In this document: positions 15,518 to 24,583 of the stretch, in pieces
Layout of the letters: the number at the start of each line of letters is the position of its first letter
Position numbering within the stretch: the first letter of the stretch is position 1
DNA from: Verrucomicrobiota bacterium
GTDB taxonomy: Bacteria; Verrucomicrobiota; Verrucomicrobiia; Chthoniobacterales; JAFAMB01
Direction: 5' to 3'
Length of the DNA stretch: 41,834 nt
NCBI GenBank assembly: GCA_019239825.1
Contig: JAFAZK010000146.1
Span: 1-41,834, forward strand
Translations under genes and position numbers: made by a program
The notes under the pieces: generated by a model
Told to the model about the DNA's origin: nothing
The model's input: only the letters and a program-made list of their open reading frames with translations
The model's database searches: none

Positions 15518-18442
15518 TCAAACCAGCGCGTCGAAAAGGATCTCAGCGGGATGCAGGGCAATGCGGCCGGTGGCGTCTTTGATCTGGTGGCGGCAACTCG
15601 TGCCCGGCGCGGCCAGGATGGTATCGCTCGGCGCCGAACGCACGGCGGGGAACAGAAGCAGCTCGCCGATTTGTTGGGAGACTGTCCAATGTTCTTTCTC
15701 GTACCCGAAAGAGCCGGCCATACCACAACATCCGGACGGAATCACTTCTACCTGGTAATTCACCGGTAGCTTCAAGGATTTGACGGTCGCAGCCACGGAG
15801 CTCAACGCTTTCTGATGGCAATGGCCATGTAGCTTGATCCGGCGTGACTCCTGAGTAAACGCGTCGCTTCGAATTTTTGCGCGATCGGCTTCGCGCGCGA
15901 TGAATTCATCAATTAAGAGAGCGTTCTTTCCCAGATCTTCAGCGGACCGAATCAAGTGATCGGGAACCAGGTCTGGTATTTCGTCTCGGAACCCGAAGAT
16001 CGCGGACGGTTCGATCCCGATCAGCGGCGTTTCGGCTGTGATGATGTCTTTCAACAATTCGACGTTCCGAGTTGCTAGCCGTTGAGCGTCTCGGAGTAAT
16101 CCTTTTGAGATCTGCGCCCGTCCACTATCGACGTGCTCCGGGATCACGACTTCGTATCCGAGCCGGTTCAACAATTGAACCGTTTTAATCCCGAGCGCAG
16201 CGTCGTTGTAATTCGTGAATTCATCGCAAAACAGATACACGCGTCCATTTGGGAAAGAACCGTCTCGCTGGGCTTTCGCCCAATACCAGCGGAGAACCGT
16301 AGTTTTACCAAGCGCAGGTAGCGATCGGTCCGGAGCGAACCCGGCTAACTGCTTGATGAACTTTGCCGTAACTGGGTTGCCAGCCAGGAAGTTGTAGACG
16401 GCCGGGGTAGCAGAAGCGGCTTTCATCGCGGTCGAAAAGTTGGCGATCAAGCGGGAACGCAACGGTACACCTTGGGTGGTGTAGACCTGTTGGAGCCATT
16501 CTGCTTTGAGCCGGGCCACATCGACATTGGACGGGCACTCCGCCTTACACCCTTTGCAGGAGAGGCACAGATCCATCGCCGCAGCAACATCGTCGCTCTC
16601 GAACGGGTTGGCTTTGGTTGAACGAGTCAGAACTTCGCGCAGAATGTTTGCCCGGGCCCGGGTAGTATCTTTTTCGTTCCGGGTGGCCATGAAACTCGGG
16701 CACATTGTGCCGCCCATCAGATGGGTTTTTCGGCAATCACCCGATCCGTTGCATTGCTCTGCTGCTCGCAGAATTCCGCTGGCAGCGGAGAAGTTGAGCA
16801 CCGTCCGGAATTCCCGACTGGTCTGACCGGCCTCATATCGGAGTGCGGTATCCATCGGCGGTGTATCCGTGATCTTACCTGGATTAAAAATGTTTGCCGG
16901 ATCCCAACACTGTTTGATCGACCGACATAGCGAGTAATTCTTTTTCCCGACCATGAATGGCAAGAACTCGCCCCTCAGCCGGCCATCTCCGTGCTCACCG
17001 CTCAATGACCCGTGATACCGTTTAACTAAGTGGGCGACCTCGGTTGCCAGGAGCCGGAACAAATGTCGGTCGTTCGGATCCTTTAGATTAAGGATCGGCC
17101 GCAGATGCAATTCACCGGAAGCCGCATGCCCGTAGTGAACCGCAGACAGATGATGTTGCTCGAGAAGGCTATCAAAATCGCGGACAAAACCCGGTAAATC
17201 GGCAGGGTCAACCGCCGTGTCCTCGATGACTGCAACCGGTTTACGGTCACCGGGTATATTGGACAAAAGACCGAGAGCCGCTTTACGCAGGTTCCAGACC
17301 CGGCTCTGATCGGCGCCCCAAACGACAGGGTAATGATAGCCAAGGCCGGCCGTACGCCATTCCGCTTCGAGCTGTGCGATGGTTTCGGTTATCTCCTCTT
17401 TACTGAGGCCCGCTAATTCCACAGCCAGAATCGCTCCGGGATCGCCCTGGACAAAGAAGCGGTTTTGGCGTTGCTCCAGATTCAGCTTGGTGCATTCAAG
17501 GATTCGATCATCGATTAATTCGGAAGAACGCGGCTTAAATTTGAGGGCGGTCAGATTTGCTCGCAGGGCTTCATCGATGCTAGCGCAATGAACACAGACT
17601 AATGCGGCTACCGGCGGCGGCAACGGCTGGCAGGCTAACGTGATTTCGACCAAAAAAGCCAGCGTCCCTTCGGAGCCGGCTAACAGCCGGCAAAGATTGA
17701 ATGGTGAACCGGCCTGGTTAAAAGGAGCGCAGCTTGCCAGCGAATCGAGGGCGTAACCAGTGTTACGGCGATGAATCGACGGTTTAGGGAATTCGCGGGC
17801 GATTTCGTCGCGATTCTCTTGGTTGCCGAGCAAGTCGATTAGTTGCCGGTAGACCGCGGCTTCCAAAGTGTCGCCGGTGCATTTTCTCTCCAGTTCCGCC
17901 GGCTTTAAAGAACCGAATTGGGCGATAGAACCGTCGCTCAACACGACTCGGGCCGAAATCAGATGGTCCCGGGTACTGCCGTAAATAACCGAGTTGGCGC
18001 CGCAAGAATTGTTGCCAACCATCCCGCCGATCATTGCTCGGTTTTGAGTCGAAGTCTCTGGAGCGAAAAAGAGCTTATAGGGAGCAAGTGCGAGATTGAG
18101 CTCATTGCGGACAACCCCGGGCTGAACTCGAACCTGGCGTTGCTCCGGGTCGATCTCTAGGACACGATTTAGGTAGCGGGATACATCCACGACGATGCCT
18201 GGGCCGACCACTTGGCCGGCTAACGATGTGCCGGCGGTGCGAGGGATTAATGAGGTCCGGTTTTTGCGAGCGAATTGGATCAGTTTGCAGATGTCCGCTT
18301 CGTTCTTCGGCAGTGCGACGGCCCGCGGCATTTCGCGATAGACAGAAGCGTCAGTCGCATAGAGCGTCCGCATCAAATCATCGAAATAGAGCTCGCCGTC
18401 GAGTTCCGAGGCGAGCTGCTTCCAATCGGGGGACGAGCTCAC
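15518..18442 (-). CDS. FAD/Fe-S 2-hydroxyacid dehydrogenase, GlcD-GlcF fusion of YdiJ type
   Basis: About 974 residues from a GTG at 18442. The frame is open to a GTG at 18523, but that extension is read from a low-complexity array and the edge of a MITE-like element. The N-terminal FAD-binding oxidase domain has the PRTAGTSLAGQVVG motif and the MIGGMVGNNSCGANS loop. The C-terminal FAD-linked oxidase domain includes HYGHAASGELHLRP and LSGEHGDGRLRGEFLP. An Fe-S module follows: CNGSGDC at 564-570 and CLSCKGCKAEC at 626-636. Last is a CCG heterodisulfide-reductase-like domain (SGCCGMAGSFGYEKEH). Known single-chain relatives oxidise D-lactate or D-2-hydroxyglutarate at the inner face of the membrane and pass electrons to the respiratory chain. 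Length is normal for the fusion (about 1000). Confidence 0.92.
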   Translation of the reverse strand: MSSSPDWKQLASELDGELYFDDLMRTLYATDASVYREMPRAVALPKNEADICKLIQFARKNRTSLIPRTAGTSLAGQVVGPGIVVDVSRYLNRVLEIDPEQRQVRVQPGVVRNELNLALAPYKLFFAPETSTQNRAMIGGMVGNNSCGANSVIYGSTRDHLISARVVLSDGSIAQFGSLKPAELERKCTGDTLEAAVYRQLIDLLGNQENRDEIAREFPKPSIHRRNTGYALDSLASCAPFNQAGSPFNLCRLLAGSEGTLAFLVEITLACQPLPPPVAALVCVHCASIDEALRANLTALKFKPRSSELIDDRILECTKLNLEQRQNRFFVQGDPGAILAVELAGLSKEEITETIAQLEAEWRTAGLGYHYPVVWGADQSRVWNLRKAALGLLSNIPGDRKPVAVIEDTAVDPADLPGFVRDFDSLLEQHHLSAVHYGHAASGELHLRPILNLKDPNDRHLFRLLATEVAHLVKRYHGSLSGEHGDGRLRGEFLPFMVGKKNYSLCRSIKQCWDPANIFNPGKITDTPPMDTALRYEAGQTSREFRTVLNFSAASGILRAAEQCNGSGDCRKTHLMGGTMCPSFMATRNEKDTTRARANILREVLTRSTKANPFESDDVAAAMDLCLSCKGCKAECPSNVDVARLKAEWLQQVYTTQGVPLRSRLIANFSTAMKAASATPAVYNFLAGNPVTAKFIKQLAGFAPDRSLPALGKTTVLRWYWAKAQRDGSFPNGRVYLFCDEFTNYNDAALGIKTVQLLNRLGYEVVIPEHVDSGRAQISKGLLRDAQRLATRNVELLKDIITAETPLIGIEPSAIFGFRDEIPDLVPDHLIRSAEDLGKNALLIDEFIAREADRAKIRSDAFTQESRRIKLHGHCHQKALSSVAATVKSLKLPVNYQVEVIPSGCCGMAGSFGYEKEHWTVSQQIGELLLFPAVRSAPSDTILAAPGTSCRHQIKDATGRIALHPAEILFDALV

Positions 18443-18466
18443 GATAGACCTAGCCACAGATTGGGA

Positions 18467-18512
18467 GCGCCGGCAACGCCGGGAACGAGCGGGAACGAAC
18501 GAGAACGAGTGA
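18467..18512. repeat. decamer-like array (GGGAACGAGC type)
   Basis: GGGAACGAGC, GGGAACGAAC, GAGAACGAGT in tandem, preceded by more degenerate units. It lies between the probable GTG start (18442) of the hydroxyacid dehydrogenase and MITE-like copy B, and produces an Arg/Ser-rich false N-terminal extension in that frame. Confidence 0.75.
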
Positions 18513-18523
18513 TAAGGAAACAC

Positions 18524-18826
18524 CTGGAGGGGGCCGCTTTATTCTGACCGAACGTCAACGAACCTTGTTTGTCATCGGACGCGGCTTAACCGGATCGTGT
18601 TGCAGCAGGCGGCTTCCGGGAATTTCCCAGCGCGTGGATTTCACGAGAAGCGTTCTCGGCGTTGTCGCATGGATTCGCCCATGATTAGCAAACCTTGAAT
18701 AGACCAAGGAAGAACACATCAGCGACCGTTCGCGGGAGCCGCCTGTTGCCTAAAGTTCCGGACGTATCGCGCCTCGTAAGAAAAACGCCGGTCATATCGC
18801 AACGGGCCAAAGCGGCTCCCCTCCAG
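18524..18826. mobile_element. MITE-like element, family 1, copy B (about 303 bp)
   Basis: The right terminus (18808-18826) is identical to that of copy A. The left terminus (18524-18541) is the same sequence with one base deleted and a changed last base. Internal CAGGCGGCTTCCGGGAATT starts 83 bases from the left end, and CGGGAGCCGCCTG starts 93 bases before the right end, as in copy A. The sequences between these blocks are unlike copy A. There is no transposase frame. The element fills the spacer between two divergently transcribed genes. Confidence 0.75.
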
Positions 18827-18884
18827 GGCGTTGTCTCGCATTCCCGTCAACCCGTGATAGAGTTGTGTGAACCCCTCGAAAGCG

Positions 18885-20168
18885 ATGACCAGGTTGGTGG
18901 GTTTAGCGGCCCTGTTCTGGCTGAGTCTTGTTCCGGCTCTAGCTGCGAATGAGACTGTTTCTGTAATTACCATTGATGGCGCGATTGGGCCGGCAACTGC
19001 CAGTTATATCTCGCGCGCTATCGACGAAGCGGCGCAACACAATAGCCAGTGTCTTGTTATCCGGCTGAACACGCCGGGTGGTCTGTTGGATTCAATGGAA
19101 CACATCGTGCAGAAACTCTTGGGATCACCGGTTCCTGTTGTTGTCTATGTTTCTCCTACCGGAGGCACCGCCGCGAGCGCGGGTTGTTTCATTACGTTAG
19201 CTGCAGATATCGCCGCCATGGCGCCGGCCACGACGATCGGTGCGGCGCACCCGGTGTCGCTCGGCTTGGGCGGAGGCCAGGATTCTAAGTCTGATCCGAC
19301 GATGACCAAAAAAGTAGAGAACTTTGCGGTTAGTTATATTCAGGCGATTGCCGCAAAGCGGAGCCGGAATGTGGAATGGGCGGAAACGGCGGTCCGAGAC
19401 AGCGCATCCATCACGGCGGAAAAAGCGCATGAATTGAAAGTGGTCGAGATCATCGCGCCGAATCTGGACGATCTATTGCGTCAAGTGGATGGACGAATGG
19501 TGAACGGCAAACCGCTAAAAACCAGCGGCGCCCAGATCGCGGAAATCAAAATGTCACCCGCGGAATCGATCTTTCAGGCTGCTTGGCGCCCAGAGGTCAT
19601 GTTTCTACTCTTGTTAGTCGCGATGTACGGAATTATTGGAGAGATTACGACTCCGGGAGCGATTCTTCCGGGCGTAGCCGGGGCTATCGCATTATTACTT
19701 GCCCTTTATATGGCCGCAGTTCTGCCGGTCAATGTCACGGGTTTACTGCTGATTGCCACGGCGGTAGCCTTGTTTATCATCGACGCGTACGCCCCGACCC
19801 ACGGTGTCTTAACCGCCGGGGGCATCGTCTCCTTTTTTATTGGTTCCCTGATGTTGTTTGATCCCCGAGACCCGGTCTTCCGGCTTTCATTGCAATACAT
19901 CATTCCGGGAGTAGCGCTCACAGCGGCCTTTTTTGTGCTGATAGTGGGCAAAGGGGTTCGAGCACAACGGTTACCGATAAAAACGGGCAAAGAAACCATG
20001 ATCGGAAAAACGGCCAGCGCCTTAACTACAATCGACGCTTCTGGTGGGAAGATGCTTTTTGAAGGGGAATATTGGAATGCGGTCAGCGAAGTTCCGGTAG
20101 AGAGTGGGCAAGCCGTTCTGATCAAGTCGATCGAGGGATTGACTGCTAAGGTAGCTCCGAAAGTTTAG
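18885..20168 (+). CDS. NfeD-family membrane serine protease (ClpP-like domain plus NfeD domain)
   Basis: 427 residues from the ATG at 18885 (GTG at 18867 is possible). Residues 1-20 are a signal peptide. A ClpP-like protease domain follows: oxyanion segment LNTPGG, nucleophile S98 in TAASAG, and probable general base K158 in AIAAKRSRN, the Ser-Lys dyad pattern described for the archaeal relative PH1510. Four to five membrane segments come next (about 235-345), then a C-terminal OB-fold NfeD domain ([10 protein letters not shown] to AKVAPKV). It works with the slipin encoded 2 bp downstream. The family is linked to membrane quality control and cleaves the slipin C-terminus in archaea. Full length. 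Confidence 0.92.
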   Translation: MTRLVGLAALFWLSLVPALAANETVSVITIDGAIGPATASYISRAIDEAAQHNSQCLVIRLNTPGGLLDSMEHIVQKLLGSPVPVVVYVSPTGGTAASAGCFITLAADIAAMAPATTIGAAHPVSLGLGGGQDSKSDPTMTKKVENFAVSYIQAIAAKRSRNVEWAETAVRDSASITAEKAHELKVVEIIAPNLDDLLRQVDGRMVNGKPLKTSGAQIAEIKMSPAESIFQAAWRPEVMFLLLLVAMYGIIGEITTPGAILPGVAGAIALLLALYMAAVLPVNVTGLLLIATAVALFIIDAYAPTHGVLTAGGIVSFFIGSLMLFDPRDPVFRLSLQYIIPGVALTAAFFVLIVGKGVRAQRLPIKTGKETMIGKTASALTTIDASGGKMLFEGEYWNAVSEVPVESGQAVLIKSIEGLTAKVAPKV

Positions 20169-20170
20169 CC

Positions 20171-20947
20171 ATGTTTGAAGCATTCGCCGTGTTGGTCGCT
20201 TGGGTCATCGCCCTGATTGTTATCAGTTTAATCCTACTGCCGCAGATGATCAGAATTCTGCGGGAGTATGAGCGGGGCGTGATCTTTAGATTGGGAAAAC
20301 TCCTGGGCACAAAGGGCCCCGGATTGATCCTGCTCATTCCGATCGTCGATCGCATAGTGAAAATGGATCTGCGAGTTATCGCCATGGATGTCAATCGGCA
20401 GGAGGTTATGACCCGCGACAATGTGCCGGTAACAGTCGATGCTGTGGTTTATTTCCGGGTAATCAATCCGGATGCTGCCGTGGTGCGAGTGGAGAACTAT
20501 TTGAAGGCGACGTCTTTGATTTCGCAAACGACGTTACGCAGTGTGCTCGGCCAAGCAGAACTCGACGAACTGTTAGCCCAGCGTGACAAAATCAATCTGC
20601 ATCTGCAGGAGATAATCGATCGGCAGACCGATCCGTGGGGCATCAAGGTTACGGCTGTCGAGGTCAAAGACGTGGTTTTACCGGACGGCATGAAACGGGC
20701 GATGGCGCGTCAAGCGGAGACCGAACGAGAACGCCGAGCGAAGATCATTGCTGCGGAAGGCGAATTTCAGGCGGCTGAAAAACTAGTGCAAGCCGCACAG
20801 ATGATCTCCGCTCAGCCGATCGCTCTGCAACTTCGGTTTCTGCAAACGATGAAAGAAATTTCCAGCGAACATAATACGACCACGTTTTTGCCCATCCCGA
20901 TTGATTTGTTCTCGCCGTATCTGAAAAAGGCCGGTGATGAGAAATGA
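20171..20947 (+). CDS. SPFH/slipin (stomatin-like) membrane protein
   Basis: A 258-residue slipin. It has an N-terminal membrane segment ([14 protein letters not shown]). The SPFH core follows, with [36 protein letters not shown] and [11 protein letters not shown], then [23 protein letters not shown] and the coiled-coil [20 protein letters not shown]. It starts 2 bp after the nfeD-type stop, a tight operon seen across bacteria and archaea. Slipins form oligomeric rings or membrane microdomains at the inner membrane. The C-terminal hydrophobic stretch ([16 protein letters not shown]) corresponds to the region cleaved by the NfeD-type protease in archaeal relatives. Complete and typical length. 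Confidence 0.95.
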   Translation: MFEAFAVLVAWVIALIVISLILLPQMIRILREYERGVIFRLGKLLGTKGPGLILLIPIVDRIVKMDLRVIAMDVNRQEVMTRDNVPVTVDAVVYFRVINPDAAVVRVENYLKATSLISQTTLRSVLGQAELDELLAQRDKINLHLQEIIDRQTDPWGIKVTAVEVKDVVLPDGMKRAMARQAETERERRAKIIAAEGEFQAAEKLVQAAQMISAQPIALQLRFLQTMKEISSEHNTTTFLPIPIDLFSPYLKKAGDEK

Positions 20948-21226
20948 GCATGCGCCGTAGGGCGAAAACCTCGGCGCCCGGGATGAGGCCATTACGTCGA
21001 TGGATCGCTCCGGTTAAGCCGCCTCAGGACGCCTTTTCTCGCATATCGTCCGTCAATTTAGGCGCTGGGTTCGTGGCAATTACATTCGGAACGAGACCCA
21101 TCTTCTGCCTCAAAACCGGCGCGATCACAGGAGATGAACGCCGGCGGTACGCCGAGTTTTTCGGCCTATCGAGCGGGGACATCCCCGCAGCAGCGCGCCC
21201 CGCACCCCAGATGCGAACAAGAGTAA
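20948..21226. other. spacer with short palindrome, no convincing gene
   Basis: About 280 bp between the slipin and PRC-barrel genes. Frames are open on both strands, but neither shows a recognisable domain or ribosome-binding site. A perfect hairpin GCGGGGA-CA-TCCCCGC is at 21173-21188. A phrase on the minus strand (KMGLVPNVI) resembles carboxymuconolactone-decarboxylase proteins, but nothing around it supports that. Confidence 0.5.
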
Positions 21227-21826
21227 ATGAAGGTTTTAGATTCATTTGCCGAGCGTGAGGCGCGTGGTTTGATAGGGCTAACGGTGGTTGATCAGCAGGG
21301 AGAGAAGGTCGGATCCCTTTCCGGGATCTGGATCGATCCGAGTACGCATCGCGTCGAATACATGGGCCTCAAGAGCAGCTGGCTCTTTCGGAGCACTCAT
21401 CTCGTCCCGTCGCGTAACGTTGAAGTCGAGAGAGGGAACGGAATCGTCCGGGTGCAATTCCCGGCCGAATTTCTAAGAGAAGCGCCCCGATTTAACCCGA
21501 AAGCAGAGCTATCCGAGATGGAAAAGCAGGGGATCAATGCCTACTACGGCCATTTTCTTCCACTACGGCGTACTAGCGCGATAGAAGTGGTACGCCCTGA
21601 AGAAGCATTGCCGCCCGAAGCCGCAACCGCGGCGCAAGCATCTCCGCAAGACAGAACCGCTATCGAGAGACAAGAACAGGCATTCTTCAATCAGGAAGGT
21701 TTTGTGACCGATGCCATGCCGGAAGCGAATGCTGCTGCAGAACTAGAGCGGACAATCGAAGAGGCGAAGCCGCGCGAGAAGGAGTATAACCGGCGAGAAG
21801 GGGAGTGGGTGGAGGGTGAAAAGTGA
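21227..21826 (+). CDS. PRC-barrel domain protein
   Basis: A 199-residue soluble protein. Residues 10-90 match a PRC-barrel: LIGLTVVDQQGEKVGSLSGIWIDPSTHRVEYMGLK, then a short linker and a second set of strands (LVPSRNVEVERGNGIVRVQFP). The domain occurs in photosynthetic reaction centre subunit H, in RimM, and in many stress-related bacterial proteins, where it mediates protein contacts. From about residue 120 the sequence is Ala/Glu/Arg-rich and probably helical or disordered. No function can be assigned. It may be stress-related, as many stand-alone PRC-barrel proteins in soil bacteria are. The ATG at 21227 is the natural start of the domain. Confidence 0.8.
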   Translation: MKVLDSFAEREARGLIGLTVVDQQGEKVGSLSGIWIDPSTHRVEYMGLKSSWLFRSTHLVPSRNVEVERGNGIVRVQFPAEFLREAPRFNPKAELSEMEKQGINAYYGHFLPLRRTSAIEVVRPEEALPPEAATAAQASPQDRTAIERQEQAFFNQEGFVTDAMPEANAAAELERTIEEAKPREKEYNRREGEWVEGEK

Positions 21827-21962
21827 TTGGTGCTCGGGGGCAACCTATTGCTCACATATAGGTCCTATTAGTCCCGTAGGTCCTATTCCGTGTTGCCGGA
21901 CGCGCGCGGACTAAGCTCAGGACCTCGTATCCGAGCGCAGCACCGTCATTTCCCGGCGCTCC

Positions 21963-22409
21963 TCAGGGCTGTATTCCCCGCTCAAAATGAGTGGACAGCA
22001 CGATTGTCGTCAGAGTTCGTTGTACTCCGGGCAGCTTTTTCATCTCGAGCAGAAGGCGGTTCAGAGCGGCTGCGTCCGCGGTCCTGACCTTGGCTAGTAT
22101 ACAATCCTCTCCCGCGATTGAATGGCATTCCTCGACTTCGCGATAAGCGGTCAACCGCTCGGCTACCTCTTCCGAGGTGACGTCGTCAAGAATCCGGATC
22201 TGCACGAACGCGCATAAACTCAACTCAAGCTGTCTCGGATCGAGGTCGACGGTATACCGAAGAATGGTTCCCGACTTTTCGAGCTTCTTGACGCGTTCGA
22301 AGACGGCTGGAGGCGACAAATGAACCGACCGCCCAAGCTCGGCATACTTGGCCCGTGCATCTTCTCGCAGCAAAGTTAATAGTTTTCTGTTGAGATCGTC
22401 TGACGGCAT
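21963..22409 (-). CDS. Lrp/AsnC-family transcriptional regulator
   Basis: A 148-residue Lrp/AsnC regulator. The N-terminal winged helix-turn-helix (about 5-60) shows the family phrase LNRKLLTLLREDARAKYAELGRSVHLSPPAVFERVKKLEKSGTI. The C-terminal RAM effector domain (about 65-145) includes VQIRI, EVEECHSIAGEDCILAKVRT and LPGVQRTLTTIVLS. Such proteins bind an amino acid or similar ligand, form octamers and bind AT-rich dyads. It is divergent from an EamA exporter gene, a common regulator-target pairing. Two palindromes in the shared spacer (22472-22508) are likely binding sites. Complete. Confidence 0.93.
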   Translation of the reverse strand: MPSDDLNRKLLTLLREDARAKYAELGRSVHLSPPAVFERVKKLEKSGTILRYTVDLDPRQLELSLCAFVQIRILDDVTSEEVAERLTAYREVEECHSIAGEDCILAKVRTADAAALNRLLLEMKKLPGVQRTLTTIVLSTHFERGIQP

Positions 22410-22471
22410 ACCTTGTGGGAGGCGCTTATTGAATTGGGTTCCCTCTGAATTGCGTTCGGAGAAATGCAGTA

Positions 22472-22508
22472 GACATTAATGTCATTCGGCTATTTATTCA
22501 ACAAATAG
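22472..22508. promoter_or_regulatory. candidate Lrp-type operators in the divergent spacer
   Basis: GACATTAATGTC (22472-22483) is a perfect 12-bp palindrome. CTATTT, seven bases, then AAATAG (22490-22508) is a second, AT-rich dyad centred about 21 bp away, or two helical turns. This is the arrangement expected for cooperative Lrp-family binding between a regulator and its divergent target. Confidence 0.55.
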
Positions 22509-22598
22509 AATACGATTCTGAGAATTAGCCGTCCGGACTTGGCCCGACAGCCGGTTGCCCTCAGACAAGATTCGATTTTAGGACAAGGGGTTTTAATC

Positions 22599-23600
22599 AT
22601 GAAGAATACGAAGTCAGCCTCGTCGCTTGAGATAGCGAACCCGAATCCACTCCTGATAGTGACCGCGCTTTTAGCGGTCTATATCATTTGGGGTTCGACC
22701 TATCTCGGGATCCGGTTGGCGATCGCGTCAATGCCTCCCTTTTTTATGGCGGGGACCCGTTATCTCGTGGCTGGGGGAGCGATGTTTTTGTTCGCGCTGT
22801 GTCGCGGTGCAAAAATGCCGTCTCTGACTGAATGGCGAGATGCTCTGATACTCGGGGCCTGTTTGCTGCTGGTGGGTAACGGAGGAGTTACTTTTGCCGA
22901 ACAATATGTGCCATCCGGAACTGCGGCGTTGTTGGTAGCTACAGTCCCGGTTTTCCTCACCATTTTTGCGTGGCTCGCTAAACTCGGTCCTCGTCCGAGC
23001 GGGACTATCTGCACTGCACTGCTGCTGGGACTTCTGGGTGTGTCGATTTTGGCTCGGCCGGTTGCGCAATCGGCCACACCTTCAAGTAACCAATTTCACT
23101 GGTACATGGGAATTATCGCGCTACTCGCGGCAGCCGCGGTTTGGGCTGCTGGTTCGCTTTATTCGAGAAAAGCTGCCCACCCTTCATCCCCAATCGTCGG
23201 AGTCGGCATTCAAATGATCTGCGGAGGAGCCTTATTGCTCCTGGTTAGCGCTTCAACTGGTGAAGGCAGCCGGGTTGATTTGGCCCGGGTTACTGGCGAG
23301 TCACTTCTAGCGTGGGTCTATTTAGTTGTGGTCGGCGCTATCATCGCGTTTACCGCCTATGTATGGCTGACGCGGGTTATTTCTCCTGCGCTGCTTGGCA
23401 CCTATGCCTTTGTAAATCCAATGGTTGCCGTTCTACTTGGTTGGGCGATCGCAGGCGAAACGTTGGATAGTCGTACCATCTCGGGCGCCTCTGTCATCGT
23501 GGTAGCGGTTGTGATCATCGTGTTGTTCACAAATCGGTCAAAGCGAACCGCGGCTTCTGGCGCAGCCGGCAGGGTGATGGCGGGGGCTGGTAATCAGTAG
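22599..23600 (+). CDS. EamA/DMT-family exporter (YedA-like)
   Basis: 333 residues from the ATG at 22599, preceded by ACAAGGGG; the upstream extension to 22539 has no such site. There are ten hydrophobic segments in two EamA repeats. Family phrases include IIWGSTYLGIRLAIASMPPFFMAGTRYLVAGG at the start and TAYVWLTRVISPALLGTYAFVNPMVAVLLGW in the second half. Relatives such as YedA export amino acids or small metabolites across the inner membrane. Divergent transcription from an Lrp-type regulator suggests amino-acid-responsive control. The stop codon (23598-23600) lies inside a GTAATCA heptad array, so the last residues (GNQ) come from the repeat. Confidence 0.93.
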   Translation: MKNTKSASSLEIANPNPLLIVTALLAVYIIWGSTYLGIRLAIASMPPFFMAGTRYLVAGGAMFLFALCRGAKMPSLTEWRDALILGACLLLVGNGGVTFAEQYVPSGTAALLVATVPVFLTIFAWLAKLGPRPSGTICTALLLGLLGVSILARPVAQSATPSSNQFHWYMGIIALLAAAAVWAAGSLYSRKAAHPSSPIVGVGIQMICGGALLLLVSASTGEGSRVDLARVTGESLLAWVYLVVVGAIIAFTAYVWLTRVISPALLGTYAFVNPMVAVLLGWAIAGETLDSRTISGASVIVVAVVIIVLFTNRSKRTAASGAAGRVMAGAGNQ

Positions 23601-23631
23601 TCAGTAATCAGTAATCAGTAATCAGTAGCCA
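23590..23631. repeat. heptanucleotide array (GTAATCA, 6 units)
   Basis: GTAATCA, GTAGTCA, GTAATCA three times, GTAGCCA, in perfect 7-base register. It is the reverse complement of the TGATTAC array at 2051-2071. It overlaps the 3' end of the EamA exporter gene. Confidence 0.9.
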
Positions 23632-23772
23632 GTTTAAGAGCTAGAGGGGCGAGGACCGCACGCCCGGATGAGCAGGAGCTCAATCGCGCCCTTCTTTTCC
23701 TCGTATTTACTATTTTCAGGCGGCTATCGGTTCGGCAGAATGGTGTTTGCTCCTGCAGTCTTCCTTATTTTT

Positions 23773-24255
23773 ATGAAAGCTTCTTGCTTGATCTGCCTTT
23801 TGCTTCTAGGGCTATTGGTCCTCGCGCCTGCTGTCGAAATATTGCAGGTGCCATCGCCGGATAACTCGAACTCCCTCATGGTCGACAAATCCGGCCGGCG
23901 CGATGTCCTCCAGCTGCGAACCGGAGTCAAAGTGGTCCGGCTTTTCTATGATGATATCGATGCCTTGAAACCTTACCTGGCGAGATCTTTTGCAGTTCCG
24001 GCGGCGAAACTGGGCAAAATAACGTTGCCTACCTATAAATCAGCAAAATGGATTTCCAACGCTCGTCTAGAGGTTGTCTGCGCGGGCGCAGTAGTTGTCG
24101 GGGATACGGATCGAGAATTCGATTTTACCGCGGTAGTAGATAGCTCCGGCAAACTCCTGGATGCCACCATTGTTAAGGCTCCTCCGCCTCCAAAGCCGAC
24201 TCCGAAGCAGAAAGCAACGCCCGGGAAGTCGAAGGGGAGAGGGAGAAACGATTAG
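23773..24255 (+). CDS. secreted protein of unknown function
   Basis: 160 residues from the ATG at 23773, where a classic Sec signal begins (MKASCLICLLLLGLLVLAPA); the frame is open to 23668 but that extension is unlikely. The mature part has strand-rich segments (VLQLRTGVKVVRLFYDD, RLEVVCAGAVVVGDTDREFDFTAVVD) and ends in a Pro/Lys-rich tail (PPPPKPTPKQKATPGK). I recognise no family. It is probably periplasmic, or tethered through its basic tail. A MITE-like element follows 6 bp after the stop. Confidence 0.6.
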   Translation: MKASCLICLLLLGLLVLAPAVEILQVPSPDNSNSLMVDKSGRRDVLQLRTGVKVVRLFYDDIDALKPYLARSFAVPAAKLGKITLPTYKSAKWISNARLEVVCAGAVVVGDTDREFDFTAVVDSSGKLLDATIVKAPPPPKPTPKQKATPGKSKGRGRND

Positions 24256-24261
24256 GCGAGC

Positions 24262-24562
24262 AAACTTGGTGGGGCGAGGCTCCCGAACGGCCGAAAAACT
24301 TGTACAAGGGTGCAGGGTTTCTAGGTACTCATGATGTCTTGGCCGGACGCGCTCGCCGAGCCGCTCACACCGCTCGGCCCGCGCATCAAGGTTTCTCCCG
24401 ATCGGGCGTTGGTAGTCGAAAGAATGCCGACCGGTTATCAGCGCTGTGGCCCAACAGAGGACGGCTCGGCGCATCTGTTGGCCTAACACACGCTCAGTTC
24501 GGCCATGCCAGTCTCTTCGTTTGATTTTACCGACCGTTCGGGAGCCTCGCCCCACCAAATTT
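24262..24562. mobile_element. MITE-like element, family 2, full copy (301 bp)
   Basis: Terminal inverted repeats of 29 bp with one mismatch lie at 24262-24290 and 24534-24562 (core GGTGGGGCGAGGCTCCCG). An internal inverted pair, CGCCGAGCCG at 24354-24363 and CGGCTCGGCG at 24462-24471, sits 92 bases from the left end and ends 91 bases before the right end. The plan is therefore symmetrical and the same as in family 1, with different sequence. No coding frame is convincing. A half copy occurs at 32533-32640. Confidence 0.75.
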
Positions 24563-24583
24563 TGGCCCCACGACCATGCCAAC

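Noticed and set aside
15543..15821. Frames on either strand within the hydroxyacid dehydrogenase, NfeD and RND genes
   Set aside because: They are shadows of long genes with strong domain evidence.
18443..18523. Longer N-terminus for the hydroxyacid dehydrogenase
   Set aside because: It is Arg/Ser-rich sequence from a tandem array; GTG 18442 fits the domain start better.
20944..21258. Possible 104-residue gene after the slipin, and a minus-strand alternative
   Set aside because: Neither frame shows a domain or ribosome-binding site; a KMGLVPNVI phrase on the minus strand is isolated.
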